A stretch of DNA of 64,000 bases from Stenotrophomonas sp. SY1 (GCF_021202945.1 NZ_JAJOYR010000002.1:731815-795814); one strand, 5' to 3'; positions 25,116-33,445 are shown, numbered from the stretch's first letter. Made by a program: numbers and translations. The notes: generated from the letters alone by a model not told the origin.

Positions 25116-25796
25116 ATGAGATTTTCGATGTCCGAGCTGATCCTCCGCCTCCACGAAGACCGCCTGCCAGCAGGCTGCCCGCCGGTCTACCTATCCGCCG
25201 GCCCGCGAGCGCTTTACGTGCGCGAAGGCGGCCTGATGGTCGAATCGCCGCAGGACGCCCAATCGCTGGACCCGGCCCAGGCACGTGTTTCGCAGGAACA
25301 GCTGATCCTGCTCAATGGCGACCAGGACAGCGTGCTGTGGCGCTGGGACCTGACCGAGGCCAGCCAACCGGCCAGCGCCCTGCCCTCGGCCCCGGCCACC
25401 CGCAGCGAACTCAAGCTGGAAGCGCCAATCACGCTGGACAAGCGATTTGAGTGGCTGATGCGCTGTGATCGCGTTGATTTCCCGAAGGGTGGCGTCGCCC
25501 TCACCCACGTCCATCAGGGCCCGGGCATCCGCATCTGCGACTACGGCCGGATCAGCATCGAGACGCTGGGCCAACGCCACGACCACCCGGCGGGCCACGC
25601 CTGGTTCGAGCTGGGCCACGCACCGGTGCTGGCCCCGACCACCGAGGACGAAGAGACGCGCTTCATCCGCTGCTTCCTGTTGCCGCGCCAGCTCAAGGGG
25701 CGCAGTTCGATCCGTTACGTACGCCCGGAGGACGCCGCCGCGCAGAAGACCCAGCGGTACAAGGTTTTCGCAGAGCGATACATCGACCTGCCATAA
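25116..25796 (+). CDS. Cupin-like protein of the catabolic island, unknown function
   Basis: 226 residues, no signal peptide and no membrane segment. The central part resembles a cupin motif: THVHQGPGIRI with H131 and H133, then E149 in ISIET, and H155, H157 and H161 in RHDHPAGHAWFE, enough for a metal site. The first 90 residues are less conserved in feel and alanine/proline-rich around 85-95. The start is uncertain: ATG 25116, or ATG 25128 twelve bases later; neither has a strong ribosome-binding site. It is divergent from the catabolic operon and precedes the IclR gene by 61 bases, so a regulatory or enzymatic role in the same pathway is likely but not shown. Confidence 0.7.
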   Translation: MRFSMSELILRLHEDRLPAGCPPVYLSAGPRALYVREGGLMVESPQDAQSLDPAQARVSQEQLILLNGDQDSVLWRWDLTEASQPASALPSAPATRSELKLEAPITLDKRFEWLMRCDRVDFPKGGVALTHVHQGPGIRICDYGRISIETLGQRHDHPAGHAWFELGHAPVLAPTTEDEETRFIRCFLLPRQLKGRSSIRYVRPEDAAAQKTQRYKVFAERYIDLP

Positions 25797-25857
25797 TCGG
25801 CACAGCGCGCGACGAACCCGCCGCCGCGCCCATGCCAAGAACGCTGACAGGTAGCCG

Positions 25858-26700
25858 ATGCCCCGCCAAGCCGCGCCCGAAAAAAAGGATTTGTCCCCCG
25901 CCGCAGGCGTGGACGCCCAGGACGACACCGCCGATCACGGCTTGCCCACCGCCATCGTCTCGCTGAAGGTCATCGAGGCGCTGGCATCGGCCCCCAGCGG
26001 CCTGGGCGTCACCCGACTGGCACAGCTGCTGGGCATGCCCAAAGCACGCGTGCACCGGCACCTGAGCGTGCTGCGCGAGCATGGCTATGTCGACCAGGAT
26101 CAGGACAACAACCAGTACCGCGTCGGTTGGCAGATGTTCCTGCTGGGCCGCGCCTGCACCAGCCGCTTCGACGTGATGAGCCTGGCCAAGCCGATCCTGG
26201 AGCACCTGCGTGACCAGGTCGGCCAGACGGTGGTGATCTCCACCTTCTCGGACAACGAAGTGGTGGTGATCGATCTGCTGCGCGGCACCGCGCCGGTTGA
26301 GATCAGCCTGCGTCCGGGCACCCGCTTCCATCACAACAGTGTGGCGCAGGGCAAGATCGCGCTGGCCTACGGCGCAGAGAAACTGCGCCGTGCCTATCTG
26401 GCGCAGACGCTGCCTGCCAGCACCCGGCACACCATCGTCGACCCGGACCGCCTGGCCGCCGAGATCGATCTGGTGCGCAAGCGCGGCTGGGCCGACGCAC
26501 CGGAAGAGCTGTACATCGGCATCAACGCATTGGCAGCACCGCTGCTGCAGGCCAATGGCGAACTGTTCGGCACGCTGGCCATCGTCGGCTCCATCCACTA
26601 CCTGCCCAGCACGCCGGACCCGGCGCACGTGCAGGCGCTGCTGGAAGCAGCGGCGCAGATTTCGGCAGCAATGGGCTACAACGGCAAGCCAACGCGCTGA
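25858..26700 (+). CDS. IclR-family transcriptional regulator
   Basis: 280 residues. The N-terminal winged helix-turn-helix (about 30-92) includes GVTRLAQLLGMPKARVHRHLSVLREHGYV, and the C-terminal effector domain (105-275) follows the IclR pattern (GQTVVISTFSDNEVVVIDLL, HHNSVAQGKIALA). Residues 1-28 are a polar extension. IclR proteins commonly control aromatic-acid catabolism (PcaR, PobR, CatR types). It lies in the same direction as the cupin-like gene and faces the dmp-type operon, so it probably acts on the palindromes at 25012 and 25083. Confidence 0.93.
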   Translation: MPRQAAPEKKDLSPAAGVDAQDDTADHGLPTAIVSLKVIEALASAPSGLGVTRLAQLLGMPKARVHRHLSVLREHGYVDQDQDNNQYRVGWQMFLLGRACTSRFDVMSLAKPILEHLRDQVGQTVVISTFSDNEVVVIDLLRGTAPVEISLRPGTRFHHNSVAQGKIALAYGAEKLRRAYLAQTLPASTRHTIVDPDRLAAEIDLVRKRGWADAPEELYIGINALAAPLLQANGELFGTLAIVGSIHYLPSTPDPAHVQALLEAAAQISAAMGYNGKPTR

Positions 26701-26736
26701 AGCCACCACCACTGTTTTTCAAGGCGCGCGGCGGTT

Positions 26737-26992
26737 GCAGGCGCGGCGTACGCCGCGAAGCTGACAATGGCCAACGCCGCACAGAAATCTGCAATTGCTG
26801 GGCACGTGCGTGACCGATGCCGCCCCGGCATCGCAGCTGAAACTGCTTCTACAAGAGAAGCCGCTCCCTCGTAGGAGCGGCCTTGGCCGCGAGGCTGGTG
26901 ATACCCAGACAACGGCACCAACCGCAATCCCAGGATTGCCAACCTCATGCCGCATCCACCGGTACCGGCTTCGCGGCGTACGCCGCTCCTAC
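26737..26992. repeat. Group of GTAGGAGC-type REPs in a 308-base gap
   Basis: Between the convergent IclR and mpl genes there are a degenerate forward copy (26737-26761), a degenerate reverse copy (26828-26852), a good forward copy starting GTAGGAGCGGCCTTGGCC (26871-26895) and a good reverse copy ending ACGCCGCTCCTAC (26968-26992). No gene is seen here. Confidence 0.8.
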
Positions 26993-27008
26993 ATTGAGCC
27001 GCGCGATA

Positions 27009-28472
27009 TCAGCCGTTCTGCAACTGCGCCAGGAACCGGCGTGGCGCGCCATCGAAGCCACCGTTGGACATGAACACCACGTGGTCGCCGTCACGCACCA
27101 ACTCGCCCAGCTGCGCCAGCAATGCATCCGTGTCAGCCACCGCCTGCGCATCGCCACGCACCGCGCCGATCACCTTGGCCGCATCCCACGGCAGTTCCGG
27201 CCGCGCCAGGAACACCACCGCATCGGCGATATCCAGCGATGGCGCCAAGGCTTCGGAATGCGCGCCCAGCCGCATCGAATTGCTGCGTGGCTCCATCGCC
27301 ACCACTATGCGTGCATCGCCCACTTTCGCGCGCAGGCCTTCCAGCGTGGTGTGGATCGCAGTGGGGTGATGGGCGAAGTCATCGTAGATGGTCACGCCCT
27401 GCGCCAGGCCAATCACTTCCATCCGACGCTTGACGCTGTGGAAGCGGGCCAAGGCCGGCGCGACGCTGGCCACATCCACGCCCACCGCATTGGCGGCGGC
27501 CAACGCCGCCAACCCGTTGAGCACGTTGTGGCGGCCGAGCAGCGACCATTCCACCGTCGCCACTTCCGCACCGCGATGCAGCACCGCGAAGGCGCTGCCA
27601 TCCTGGTTGATCAGGCGCGCGCTCCATTCCAGCGACGGATCAAAGCCAAACCGCTCCACCGGCGTCCAGCAGCCCATCGCCAGCACTTCGGCCAAGTGCT
27701 GGTCTTCGCCATTGACGATCAGACGGCCACGCCCCGGCACGGTACGCACCAGATGGTGGAACTGGCGCTGGATCGCGGCCACGTCGGGGAAGATATCGGC
27801 ATGATCGAATTCCAGGTTGTTGAGGATCGCCACCAGCGGACGGTAATGGACGAACTTGCTGCGCTTGTCGAAAAACGCGGTGTCGTACTCGTCGGCTTCC
27901 ACCACAAAAAGCGGCCGATCCGGAAGCGCCGACGCGTAGCTCCCTTCTCCCTTCGGGGAAAGGTGGCGCGCAGCGCCGGATGGGGGTACGGCATCACTCC
28001 CCGTCGAGGGAAGCTGGCGTCCCAGCCGCGCCGAAACGCCGAAATCCTCCGCAACCCCTCCAATCAGGAAGCCCGGCTCACGCCCGGCTGCCTGCAACAG
28101 GAACGAGAGGATGGTCGTGGTCGTGGTCTTGCCATGCGTGCCAGCCACCGCCAGCGTGTCGCGGCCCGGCAACACCTGCTCGGACAACCACTGCGCGCCG
28201 GAGATGTAGCGTCGGCCCTGGTCCAGCACCGCTTCCACGGCCGGGTTGCCGCGCGAGAGCGCATTGCCGATGACAATTTCGTCGCAGTCATCGCTGATAT
28301 TGCCGGGCAGATAGCCCTGCGACAGCGTGATGCCCAGGGTTTCCAGCTGCGTGGACATCGGCGGATACACCGCCTGGTCGCTACCTTCAACCTGGTGACC
28401 GAGTTCGCGGGCCAAGGCGGCCACGCCGCCCATGAAAGTGCCGGCAATGCCGAGAATGTGGATCTTGCTCAT
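27009..28472 (-). CDS. mpl: UDP-MurNAc:L-Ala-gamma-D-Glu-meso-DAP ligase, with repeat-derived insertion
   Basis: 487 residues, a Mur-type ligase that recycles the murein tripeptide by joining it to UDP-MurNAc in the cytosol. N-terminal Rossmann domain (1-95; HILGIAGTFMGG), P-loop AGTHGKTTTT (110-119), then VVEADEYDTAFFDKRSKF (190-207) and NNLEFDHADIF, all typical of Mpl. Between the VSARLG strand (146-151) and PLFVV (187-191) lie about 35 residues rich in Pro, Gly and Ser (GSDAVPPSGAARHLSPKGEG) where E. coli Mpl has only four or five. The DNA there is a copy of the intergenic repeat family, see 27942-28010. The frame is kept and both flanks read normally, so the protein may still work. Confidence 0.92.
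   Translation of the reverse strand: MSKIHILGIAGTFMGGVAALARELGHQVEGSDQAVYPPMSTQLETLGITLSQGYLPGNISDDCDEIVIGNALSRGNPAVEAVLDQGRRYISGAQWLSEQVLPGRDTLAVAGTHGKTTTTTILSFLLQAAGREPGFLIGGVAEDFGVSARLGRQLPSTGSDAVPPSGAARHLSPKGEGSYASALPDRPLFVVEADEYDTAFFDKRSKFVHYRPLVAILNNLEFDHADIFPDVAAIQRQFHHLVRTVPGRGRLIVNGEDQHLAEVLAMGCWTPVERFGFDPSLEWSARLINQDGSAFAVLHRGAEVATVEWSLLGRHNVLNGLAALAAANAVGVDVASVAPALARFHSVKRRMEVIGLAQGVTIYDDFAHHPTAIHTTLEGLRAKVGDARIVVAMEPRSNSMRLGAHSEALAPSLDIADAVVFLARPELPWDAAKVIGAVRGDAQAVADTDALLAQLGELVRDGDHVVFMSNGGFDGAPRRFLAQLQNG
27942..28010. repeat. Intergenic-type repeat inserted in frame within mpl
   Basis: The sequence CCCTTCTCCCTTCGGGGAAA followed by GGTGGCGCGCAGCGCCGGAT matches, with few changes, the repeat at 1934-1978 between thiE and hemL. 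It ends near an imperfect inverted segment (TCCCCGTCGAGGGAAG). In mpl it adds coding capacity for about 30 residues without a frameshift. Confidence 0.8.
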
Positions 28473-28619
28473 CCGCCGATTGTCGCCGATGCGCCACCAT
28501 ACGGGTATCCACTCAGGATGCGCCTAGGCACTTGTAGGGAAATCCCCTATATCCCGGTACGACATACCCAACGAGAATGGACGACGCCAGCCGCAGTATC
28601 CCTCAGGTCCTACTCCCCA

Positions 28620-28771
28620 AGAGGCCATCCCCAGGGAGCTCATGCTGCGGGGCTCTGAGCAAGCCCTTTTGCTGGCCTCTATCAACGCAAACGCCCGGTC
28701 CCAGCAACCTGGAACCGGGCGTTTGCGTATCTGCAACCCCAAAGGGCTTCGCCTATCTCGGCTGCGGGGTT
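28620..28771. other. Highly structured gene-free region between mpl and adk
   Basis: The 321-base gap 28473-28793 has no credible gene. It holds nested or adjacent perfect stems: AGAGGCCA (28620-28627) with TGGCCTCT (28673-28680); a 15-bp stem ACGCAAACGCCCGGT (28685-28699) with its complement at 28714-28728, whose loop contains a further CCAG/CTGG pair; and AACCCC (28735-28740) with GGGGTT (28766-28771). None has a T-tract, so they are not plain terminators. A structured small RNA or an mRNA 3'-end stabiliser for adk is possible; direction is unknown. The region 28473-28570 is the likely mpl promoter. Confidence 0.5.
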
Positions 28772-28793
28772 TACCCACCGCAGCCAGGCTTGT

Positions 28794-29357
28794 TCAGCGC
28801 TTGATCGCCGCCAGGATGCGGGCCAGCACTTCGTCCAGCTCACCAACGCCGTCAACGCTGGCCAGGGTGCCCTTGGCGGCGTAGAAGTCGATCACCGGCG
28901 CGGTCGAATCGTTGTAGACCTGCAGGCGCTGACGCACCGATTCCGGATTGTCATCGGCGCGGCCCTGTTCCTTGGCGCGGCCGGCGATGCGCTCGACCAG
29001 CAGTTCGGTCGGCACGTCCAGCTGCACGATCGCATCCAGCGGCTGGTTCAGCTTGGCCAGCAGCTCGCCCAAGGCATTGGCCTGAGCCACATTGCGCGGG
29101 TAGCCATCGAGAATGAAGCCATTGGCGACATCGGCCTGGGACAGGCGCGATTCGAGCATGCCCAGCAGGATGTCATCGGAAACCAGGTTGCCCGAATCCA
29201 TCACGGCCTTGGCCTGCTTGCCCAGCTCGGTGCCGGCGGCCACTTCGGCGCGCAGCAGGTCACCGGTGGAAATGTGCGGAATCTGCAGCTCTTCCTTCAG
29301 GCGGGTTGCCTGCGTGCCCTTGCCCGAACCGGGCGGTCCCAACAGAACCAATCGCAT
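28794..29357 (-). CDS. adk: Adenylate kinase, short-LID form
   Basis: 187 residues. It interconverts AMP and ATP with two ADP. P-loop GPPGSGKGT (7-15), NMP-binding HISTGDLLR (28-36 region), DGYPRN (about 84-89) and a reduced LID domain (GRAKEQGRADDN) without the zinc-binding cysteines seen in the long form. ATG 29357 begins MRLVLLGPPGSGKGT; the frame to 29513 has no homology and overlaps the start region of the divergent PFK gene. The short form is usual in Xanthomonadaceae. Confidence 0.97.
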   Translation of the reverse strand: MRLVLLGPPGSGKGTQATRLKEELQIPHISTGDLLRAEVAAGTELGKQAKAVMDSGNLVSDDILLGMLESRLSQADVANGFILDGYPRNVAQANALGELLAKLNQPLDAIVQLDVPTELLVERIAGRAKEQGRADDNPESVRQRLQVYNDSTAPVIDFYAAKGTLASVDGVGELDEVLARILAAIKR

Positions 29358-29499
29358 TCCTGACTCCCATATGTTTTGAGGAAACGGGACGGACAGCGGC
29401 GTTAGACTCATGGGCCGATTCACGCTGCACCGCAATATGCGCAGCTTACCGCATCCGGCCAATGTCCCGGAAATGTCCCCCGCCCGGAGAGTATTCACC

Positions 29500-30756
29500 A
29501 TGTCCCAAGGCACCTTGCTCTATGCCCAGTCCGGCGGCGTCACCGCCGTCATCAACGCCACCGCCTCGGCCGTCATCAGCGAGGCCCGGTCGAAGAAAAT
29601 CAAGGTGTTGGCTGCGCGCAACGGCATCCTGGGCGCGTTGCGCGAGGAGCTGATCGACACCTCCAGGGAGTCGGCGGCCAGCATCGCCGCGCTGGCCCAT
29701 ACGCCTGGCGGCGCATTTGGTTCGTGTCGCTACAAGCTCAAGTCACTCGACGCGGACCGGGCCAAGTACGAGCGCCTGCTGGAGGTTTTCAAGGCCCATG
29801 ACGTGCGTTGGTTTCTCTACAACGGCGGCAATGATTCGGCCGACACCGCGCTGAAGGTCTCGCAGCTGGCCACGGAATACGGCTACCCGCTGACCTGCGT
29901 CGGTGTACCCAAAACCATCGACAACGACCTGGCCGTCACCGATACCTGCCCAGGCTTTGGTTCGGCCGCCAAGTACACCGCGGTATCGGTGCGCGAAGCT
30001 GCGCTGGACGTGGCAGCGATGGCCGAAACCTCCACCCGTGTCTTCATCTACGAGGCGATGGGCCGCCATGCCGGTTGGCTGGCCGCTGCTGCGGGACTTG
30101 CCGGCGAGAACCCCGACGATGCGCCGCAGATCATCCTGCTGCCCGAGCGTGCCTACGACGAAGCGGCCTTCCTGGCCAAGGTGAAGCAGGTCGTGGCCAA
30201 GGTGGGCTTCTGCGTGGTGGTGGCCAGCGAAGGCATCCACACCGCCGATGGCCGGTTCGTCGCCGATGCCGGCGGTGCCAAGGATTCGTTCGGGCACACC
30301 CAGCTGGGCGGCGTCGCTTCGTATCTGGCAAGCCGGGTCAAGGCCGAGCTGGGCTACAAGGTGCACTGGACGCTGCCGGATTACCTGCAGCGTTCCGCGC
30401 GCCACATCGCCTCGAAGACCGACTGGGAACAGGCGCAGGCGGTCGGCAAGGCAGCGGTGCAGTTCGCATTGAAGGGGCAGAATTCGGTGATGCCGGTGAT
30501 CGTGCGTAGTTCCGATGCGCCGTACCGCTGGAAGATTGAAGCGGCGCCGTTGTCCAAGGTGGCCAATCACGAGAAGAAGATGCCGGTCGGCTTCATCCGC
30601 AAGGACGGGTTCGGAATCACCGAGAAGGCACGCCGTTACCTGCAGCCGCTGATTCGCGGTGAGGCACCGTTGCCGTACGGTCGCGATGGGCTGCCCAAGT
30701 ACGTGACGCTGAAGAACGTGGCCGTTGCGAAGAAACTGCCGGGTTGGGAGGGCTGA
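29500..30756 (+). CDS. pfp: Pyrophosphate-dependent 6-phosphofructokinase
   Basis: 418 residues. It phosphorylates fructose 6-phosphate with PPi, reversibly. The N-terminal loop is AQSGGVTAVIN (9-19), phosphate-donor loop NGGNDSADT (108-116) and the catalytic loop PKTIDNDL (137-144). Lysine at PKT, with D112 where ATP enzymes have glycine, are the accepted markers of PPi specificity; N111 stands where many PPi enzymes have Asp. ATG 29500 follows GGAGAG; the extension to 29410 overlaps adk upstream DNA. PPi-dependent PFK replaces ATP-PFK in Xanthomonas, and the membrane and soluble pyrophosphatases at 33 and 38 kb share its phosphoryl donor. Confidence 0.95.
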   Translation: MSQGTLLYAQSGGVTAVINATASAVISEARSKKIKVLAARNGILGALREELIDTSRESAASIAALAHTPGGAFGSCRYKLKSLDADRAKYERLLEVFKAHDVRWFLYNGGNDSADTALKVSQLATEYGYPLTCVGVPKTIDNDLAVTDTCPGFGSAAKYTAVSVREAALDVAAMAETSTRVFIYEAMGRHAGWLAAAAGLAGENPDDAPQIILLPERAYDEAAFLAKVKQVVAKVGFCVVVASEGIHTADGRFVADAGGAKDSFGHTQLGGVASYLASRVKAELGYKVHWTLPDYLQRSARHIASKTDWEQAQAVGKAAVQFALKGQNSVMPVIVRSSDAPYRWKIEAAPLSKVANHEKKMPVGFIRKDGFGITEKARRYLQPLIRGEAPLPYGRDGLPKYVTLKNVAVAKKLPGWEG

Positions 30757-30787
30757 ACAAAGCTCCCCCATAAGCGGAGGACCAGCG

Positions 30788-30816
30788 AGCCCGCGACTAA
30801 CGCGGGCTTGTTGTTT
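30788..30816 (+). terminator. Rho-independent terminator for pfp
   Basis: AGCCCGCG (30788-30795) pairs with CGCGGGCT (30801-30808) and is followed by TGTTGTTT, 31 bases after the pfp stop. In the rest of the 30757-31081 gap I see nothing but possible promoter DNA for the small gene at 31082. Confidence 0.9.
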
Positions 30817-31081
30817 GGCCCGGCTGTTGCAGGTCATTCCCGCCCAGCGCGGAAATGGTGAATCCGGCAGCTGCTCGATCGAACGAAAGCACGCTCCACA
30901 CCGCGCCCGGCGTTGCATAGCGCTCACCCGGGTTGCGGCCTGAAGACGTGTCCGGACCGGAAACGAGCAGCCCAATATTCCCCATGCCTTTCGCCCATTC
31001 GTGGCAATGACTTCAGACAGGTGTGCGGCCCGCATCGGCGGCGCATCCTCGCTGTCAACGTTCCCATGCAGGCGGTGCGCC

Positions 31082-31207
31082 ATGTTCCGGAAAGTGTTGA
31101 TCGGGATGCTCGGTTTCCTCATCGCCTGCGGACTGGCCGCAGCCGGTTATCGCTTCGGCCAGCACCTGGCGCAGCAGGACAGCACCAACAACGCAGCACC
31201 TGGTTGA
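31082..31207 (+). CDS. Small single-pass membrane protein
   Basis: 41 residues: MFRKVLIGMLGFLIACGLAA starts a positively charged N-terminus and one hydrophobic helix (4-26), followed by a short polar tail (FGQHLAQQDSTNNAAPG). The start with the positive-inside pattern is ATG 31082; in-frame codons upstream to 31001 do not look like protein. No family recognised. The shape is that of a small inner-membrane protein; it may also be chance. The 269 bases after it hold nothing recognisable. Confidence 0.45.
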   Translation: MFRKVLIGMLGFLIACGLAAAGYRFGQHLAQQDSTNNAAPG

Positions 31208-31476
31208 GCCTGCCAGCACAGTGCACATCGGCGTCGGTAGCTCCCAGGCTGGCATGGCCCGGGCACAACGCCGTGCATGGCTGAGGCCGTTCGCGGCCGC
31301 GCGCCTGCAAGCGATGTCACCGCCGTCAAATCGGTGATGCCACGGGCGGCCATCCTCTCCGAATTCTGGCTTGCCTTGGATCGCCCACCTTGCCCTGTCC
31401 CCACGCAGCAGGCTGCATTCACAAACGTCAAAGTTCCCGCTAGCATCAACCGGGTCAGGCAGGGGGCCGGCTCAAG

Positions 31477-32037
31477 ATGTCATCGCACTGGATGCCAAGC
31501 GCCATATGGGTGCTGTTGGCTTGCGCCGGGAAAGGCAACGCGTCAGCGCAGGAAACGCCTGTGGAATCGCCAGTTCCGCATGTCGTTCAGGCCGATGCGA
31601 CAGCAAAACCCATTGTGATTCCCGACGGCACATCCGTGCGCGTCGAGGTCGCGGAGTCACTCAATTCCTCCGTTCTCAAACGGGGAGACACGTTCAAGCT
31701 GATCCTGGCCGAACCCATCGTCATTGATGGTCTGGAGGTCGTGCCTGCCGGCACGCCCGGTATCGGACAGATCACCCATGCAGCGGCAGCACGAGGCGGC
31801 GGCGCTCCCGGTGAGTTGCTCATTGCCGCCCGTTCGCTGGAAACGGCCGATGGCCCGGTGCTCCTGCGCGGCTTCAAGCTCGGCGCAACCGGCGATGACA
31901 ACAGCGGCATGGCCTTGGGCATCTCCACCGCCATTGGCCCCTTCGCCATGTTCATTCGTGGCCGGGAGATCGTGATACCCGCAGGTACCCGCGGTATCGC
32001 CAAGATCAAGGCACCACCTGCCGCCCCATCCCTGTAA
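31477..32037 (+). CDS. Exported protein of unknown function
   Basis: 186 residues with an N-terminal hydrophobic segment (MPSAIWVLLACAGKGNASA) consistent with a signal peptide. The mature part is a small beta-rich domain: IPDGTSVRVEVAESLNSSVL, GDTFKLILAEPIVIDGLEVV and VIPAGTRGIAKIKAP suggest a repeated beta unit, as in periplasmic domains that line conjugation- or secretion-type pores, but no family can be named. It precedes the DUF2846-like gene by 45 bases in the same direction, so the two may be co-transcribed. Confidence 0.7.
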   Translation: MSSHWMPSAIWVLLACAGKGNASAQETPVESPVPHVVQADATAKPIVIPDGTSVRVEVAESLNSSVLKRGDTFKLILAEPIVIDGLEVVPAGTPGIGQITHAAAARGGGAPGELLIAARSLETADGPVLLRGFKLGATGDDNSGMALGISTAIGPFAMFIRGREIVIPAGTRGIAKIKAPPAAPSL

Positions 32038-32082
32038 CGCAACCTTCGCCGGACGTTCCGGCATGATCAACGGAGTAATTCA

Positions 32083-32625
32083 ATGCGAGTACGTTTGTGC
32101 GCAACCCTGCTCTCGGCAGGCCTGCTGCTCCCGGTTGCGGCTTCCGCTCAGGACGCTGGCGACAACGCCACCACGCCGCCGGCCACTGCCGATGACAGCA
32201 CCGTTGCCGCGCAGCCAGTGGATGCTCCCCAGCCCGCCCTCTCGACCGCGCCCGCTGCCGACGCCAGCCCGGCTGCTGCACCGGGCATGATCGGCCCGGC
32301 ACCTGCCGACAAGGCTCAGATCGTGTTCTTCCGTCCGTCAAAGTTCACCGGCGGCGCGATCGGCTTCAAGGTCCGCGAAGGCGAGCAGGAACTGGGCAAG
32401 CTGCGCAGCGGCAACTACTTCATCCATCTGGCCGAACCGGGCACGCACGAATACACCGTGCATTCGGAGGCAAAGGACGTACTTTCGCTGGAGGTGGAAG
32501 AAGGCGAAACCTACTACGTGCAGGGCACGATCACGATGGGCGTGTTCGCCGGTCGGCCGAACCTGTCTCCCTCTGACGTCGCTACGTTCGACGGCATGGC
32601 TGACAAGCTGAAGCTGCGCGAGTAA
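32083..32625 (+). CDS. Exported DUF2846-like protein
   Basis: 180 residues: signal peptide (1-22), a low-complexity Ala/Pro/Asp stretch (25-72), and a beta-sandwich domain (75-180) with the wording AQIVFFRPSKFTGGAIGFKV, GNYFIHLAEPGTHEYTV and EGETYYVQGTITMG typical of the DUF2846 group. Function unknown; probably periplasmic or surface-exposed. ATG 32083 is preceded by a weak GGAG (CGGAGTAATTCA). It ends at a bidirectional hairpin shared with the convergent gene. Confidence 0.8.
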   Translation: MRVRLCATLLSAGLLLPVAASAQDAGDNATTPPATADDSTVAAQPVDAPQPALSTAPAADASPAAAPGMIGPAPADKAQIVFFRPSKFTGGAIGFKVREGEQELGKLRSGNYFIHLAEPGTHEYTVHSEAKDVLSLEVEEGETYYVQGTITMGVFAGRPNLSPSDVATFDGMADKLKLRE

Positions 32626-32636
32626 GCCATTGCAAC

Positions 32637-32665
32637 AACGGAGCGGCGGCACGCCCCGCTCCGTT
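32637..32665. terminator. Bidirectional hairpin between convergent genes
   Basis: AACGGAGCGG (32637-32646) pairs perfectly with CCGCTCCGTT (32656-32665). The minus-strand side is followed by GTTGTTG; there is no true T-tract, so terminator strength is uncertain. Confidence 0.65.
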
Positions 32666-32693
32666 CAATGTCCGATCCTTGGACTCCTGCCAT

Positions 32694-33200
32694 TCAACGG
32701 CAGGCAGCGCCTTCAAGCTTCAGCCTTGCCGAATACGCCGGCAATGCCGCCAGACGCCCGGCGGCGGCCTGGGCTTTGGCGTCTTCCAGATACACGCGGT
32801 TCTGGCCCTGGCCGTCCAATGCTACCTGCTGCCCGGCCGGCTTGCGCCACACTTCAATCAATGCCTGCTGCGTGCTGCACGCCGCTGAAGGCACCCGCAC
32901 CACTTCATTGAGCTTCCAACCAGCGGTTTCGCTCGGGTTGACCTTGGCCTGGTCCAGGAACACCGCGCGCGGCTGGCATTGCGCGCTGGTACGTACCAGC
33001 TGCATGTCATAGGGCTGTGCGCTGTCGCCGGTGAAACGGCCTTCGATGCGGGTACAGGCTTCGGGAATCTGCCGCACGCTGTGCAACGCACCATCGGCCT
33101 GTGCACTGGCCGCCGGCCGTTCGATCTCGGGTTTGGCATCGGCCGCAAGCGTCGACAGCGGCAACGCCGTCAGCAGAACCAGGGAAAAGGCGGCTTTCAT
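32694..33200 (-). CDS. Exported protein of unknown function
   Basis: 168 residues with a signal peptide (MKAAFSLVLLTALPLSTLAADA). The mature part has three or four cysteines (EACTRIEG, SAQCQPRA, SAACSTQQ and the C-terminal GAACR), likely disulfide-bonded in the periplasm, and no recognised domain. ATG 33200 is the only start that gives a signal; the 58 residues of open frame before it lie in the hppA promoter gap. It is divergent from hppA. Confidence 0.75.
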   Translation of the reverse strand: MKAAFSLVLLTALPLSTLAADAKPEIERPAASAQADGALHSVRQIPEACTRIEGRFTGDSAQPYDMQLVRTSAQCQPRAVFLDQAKVNPSETAGWKLNEVVRVPSAACSTQQALIEVWRKPAGQQVALDGQGQNRVYLEDAKAQAAAGRLAALPAYSARLKLEGAACR

Positions 33201-33445
33201 CGGTGACGCTCCATCTCGACAAGCTGCCGACGTTGCCAGTTTCGTGCTGAACGTCCCGGCAAGACCGCGCGCAGCTGGCGGTGGAGACAGCTGCCAGTCA
33301 TACTCGGCCCGCTCCAGGATTGTTTGAACACAGCGACACGTACCACAGCCGCTCGCGGCCCCGGGTCTGTTCAAGTGCTTCGTTACGCCCGGCGTGTCCC
33401 CGCTTCATCCACTGCTGGATGGCATCCATCAACGCTGGAGGGGTC

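Noticed and set aside
24978..25154. 59-residue N-terminal extension of the MFS transporter
   Set aside because: It crosses the palindromic operators and A+T-rich promoter; GGAGGGG belongs to the start at 24977.
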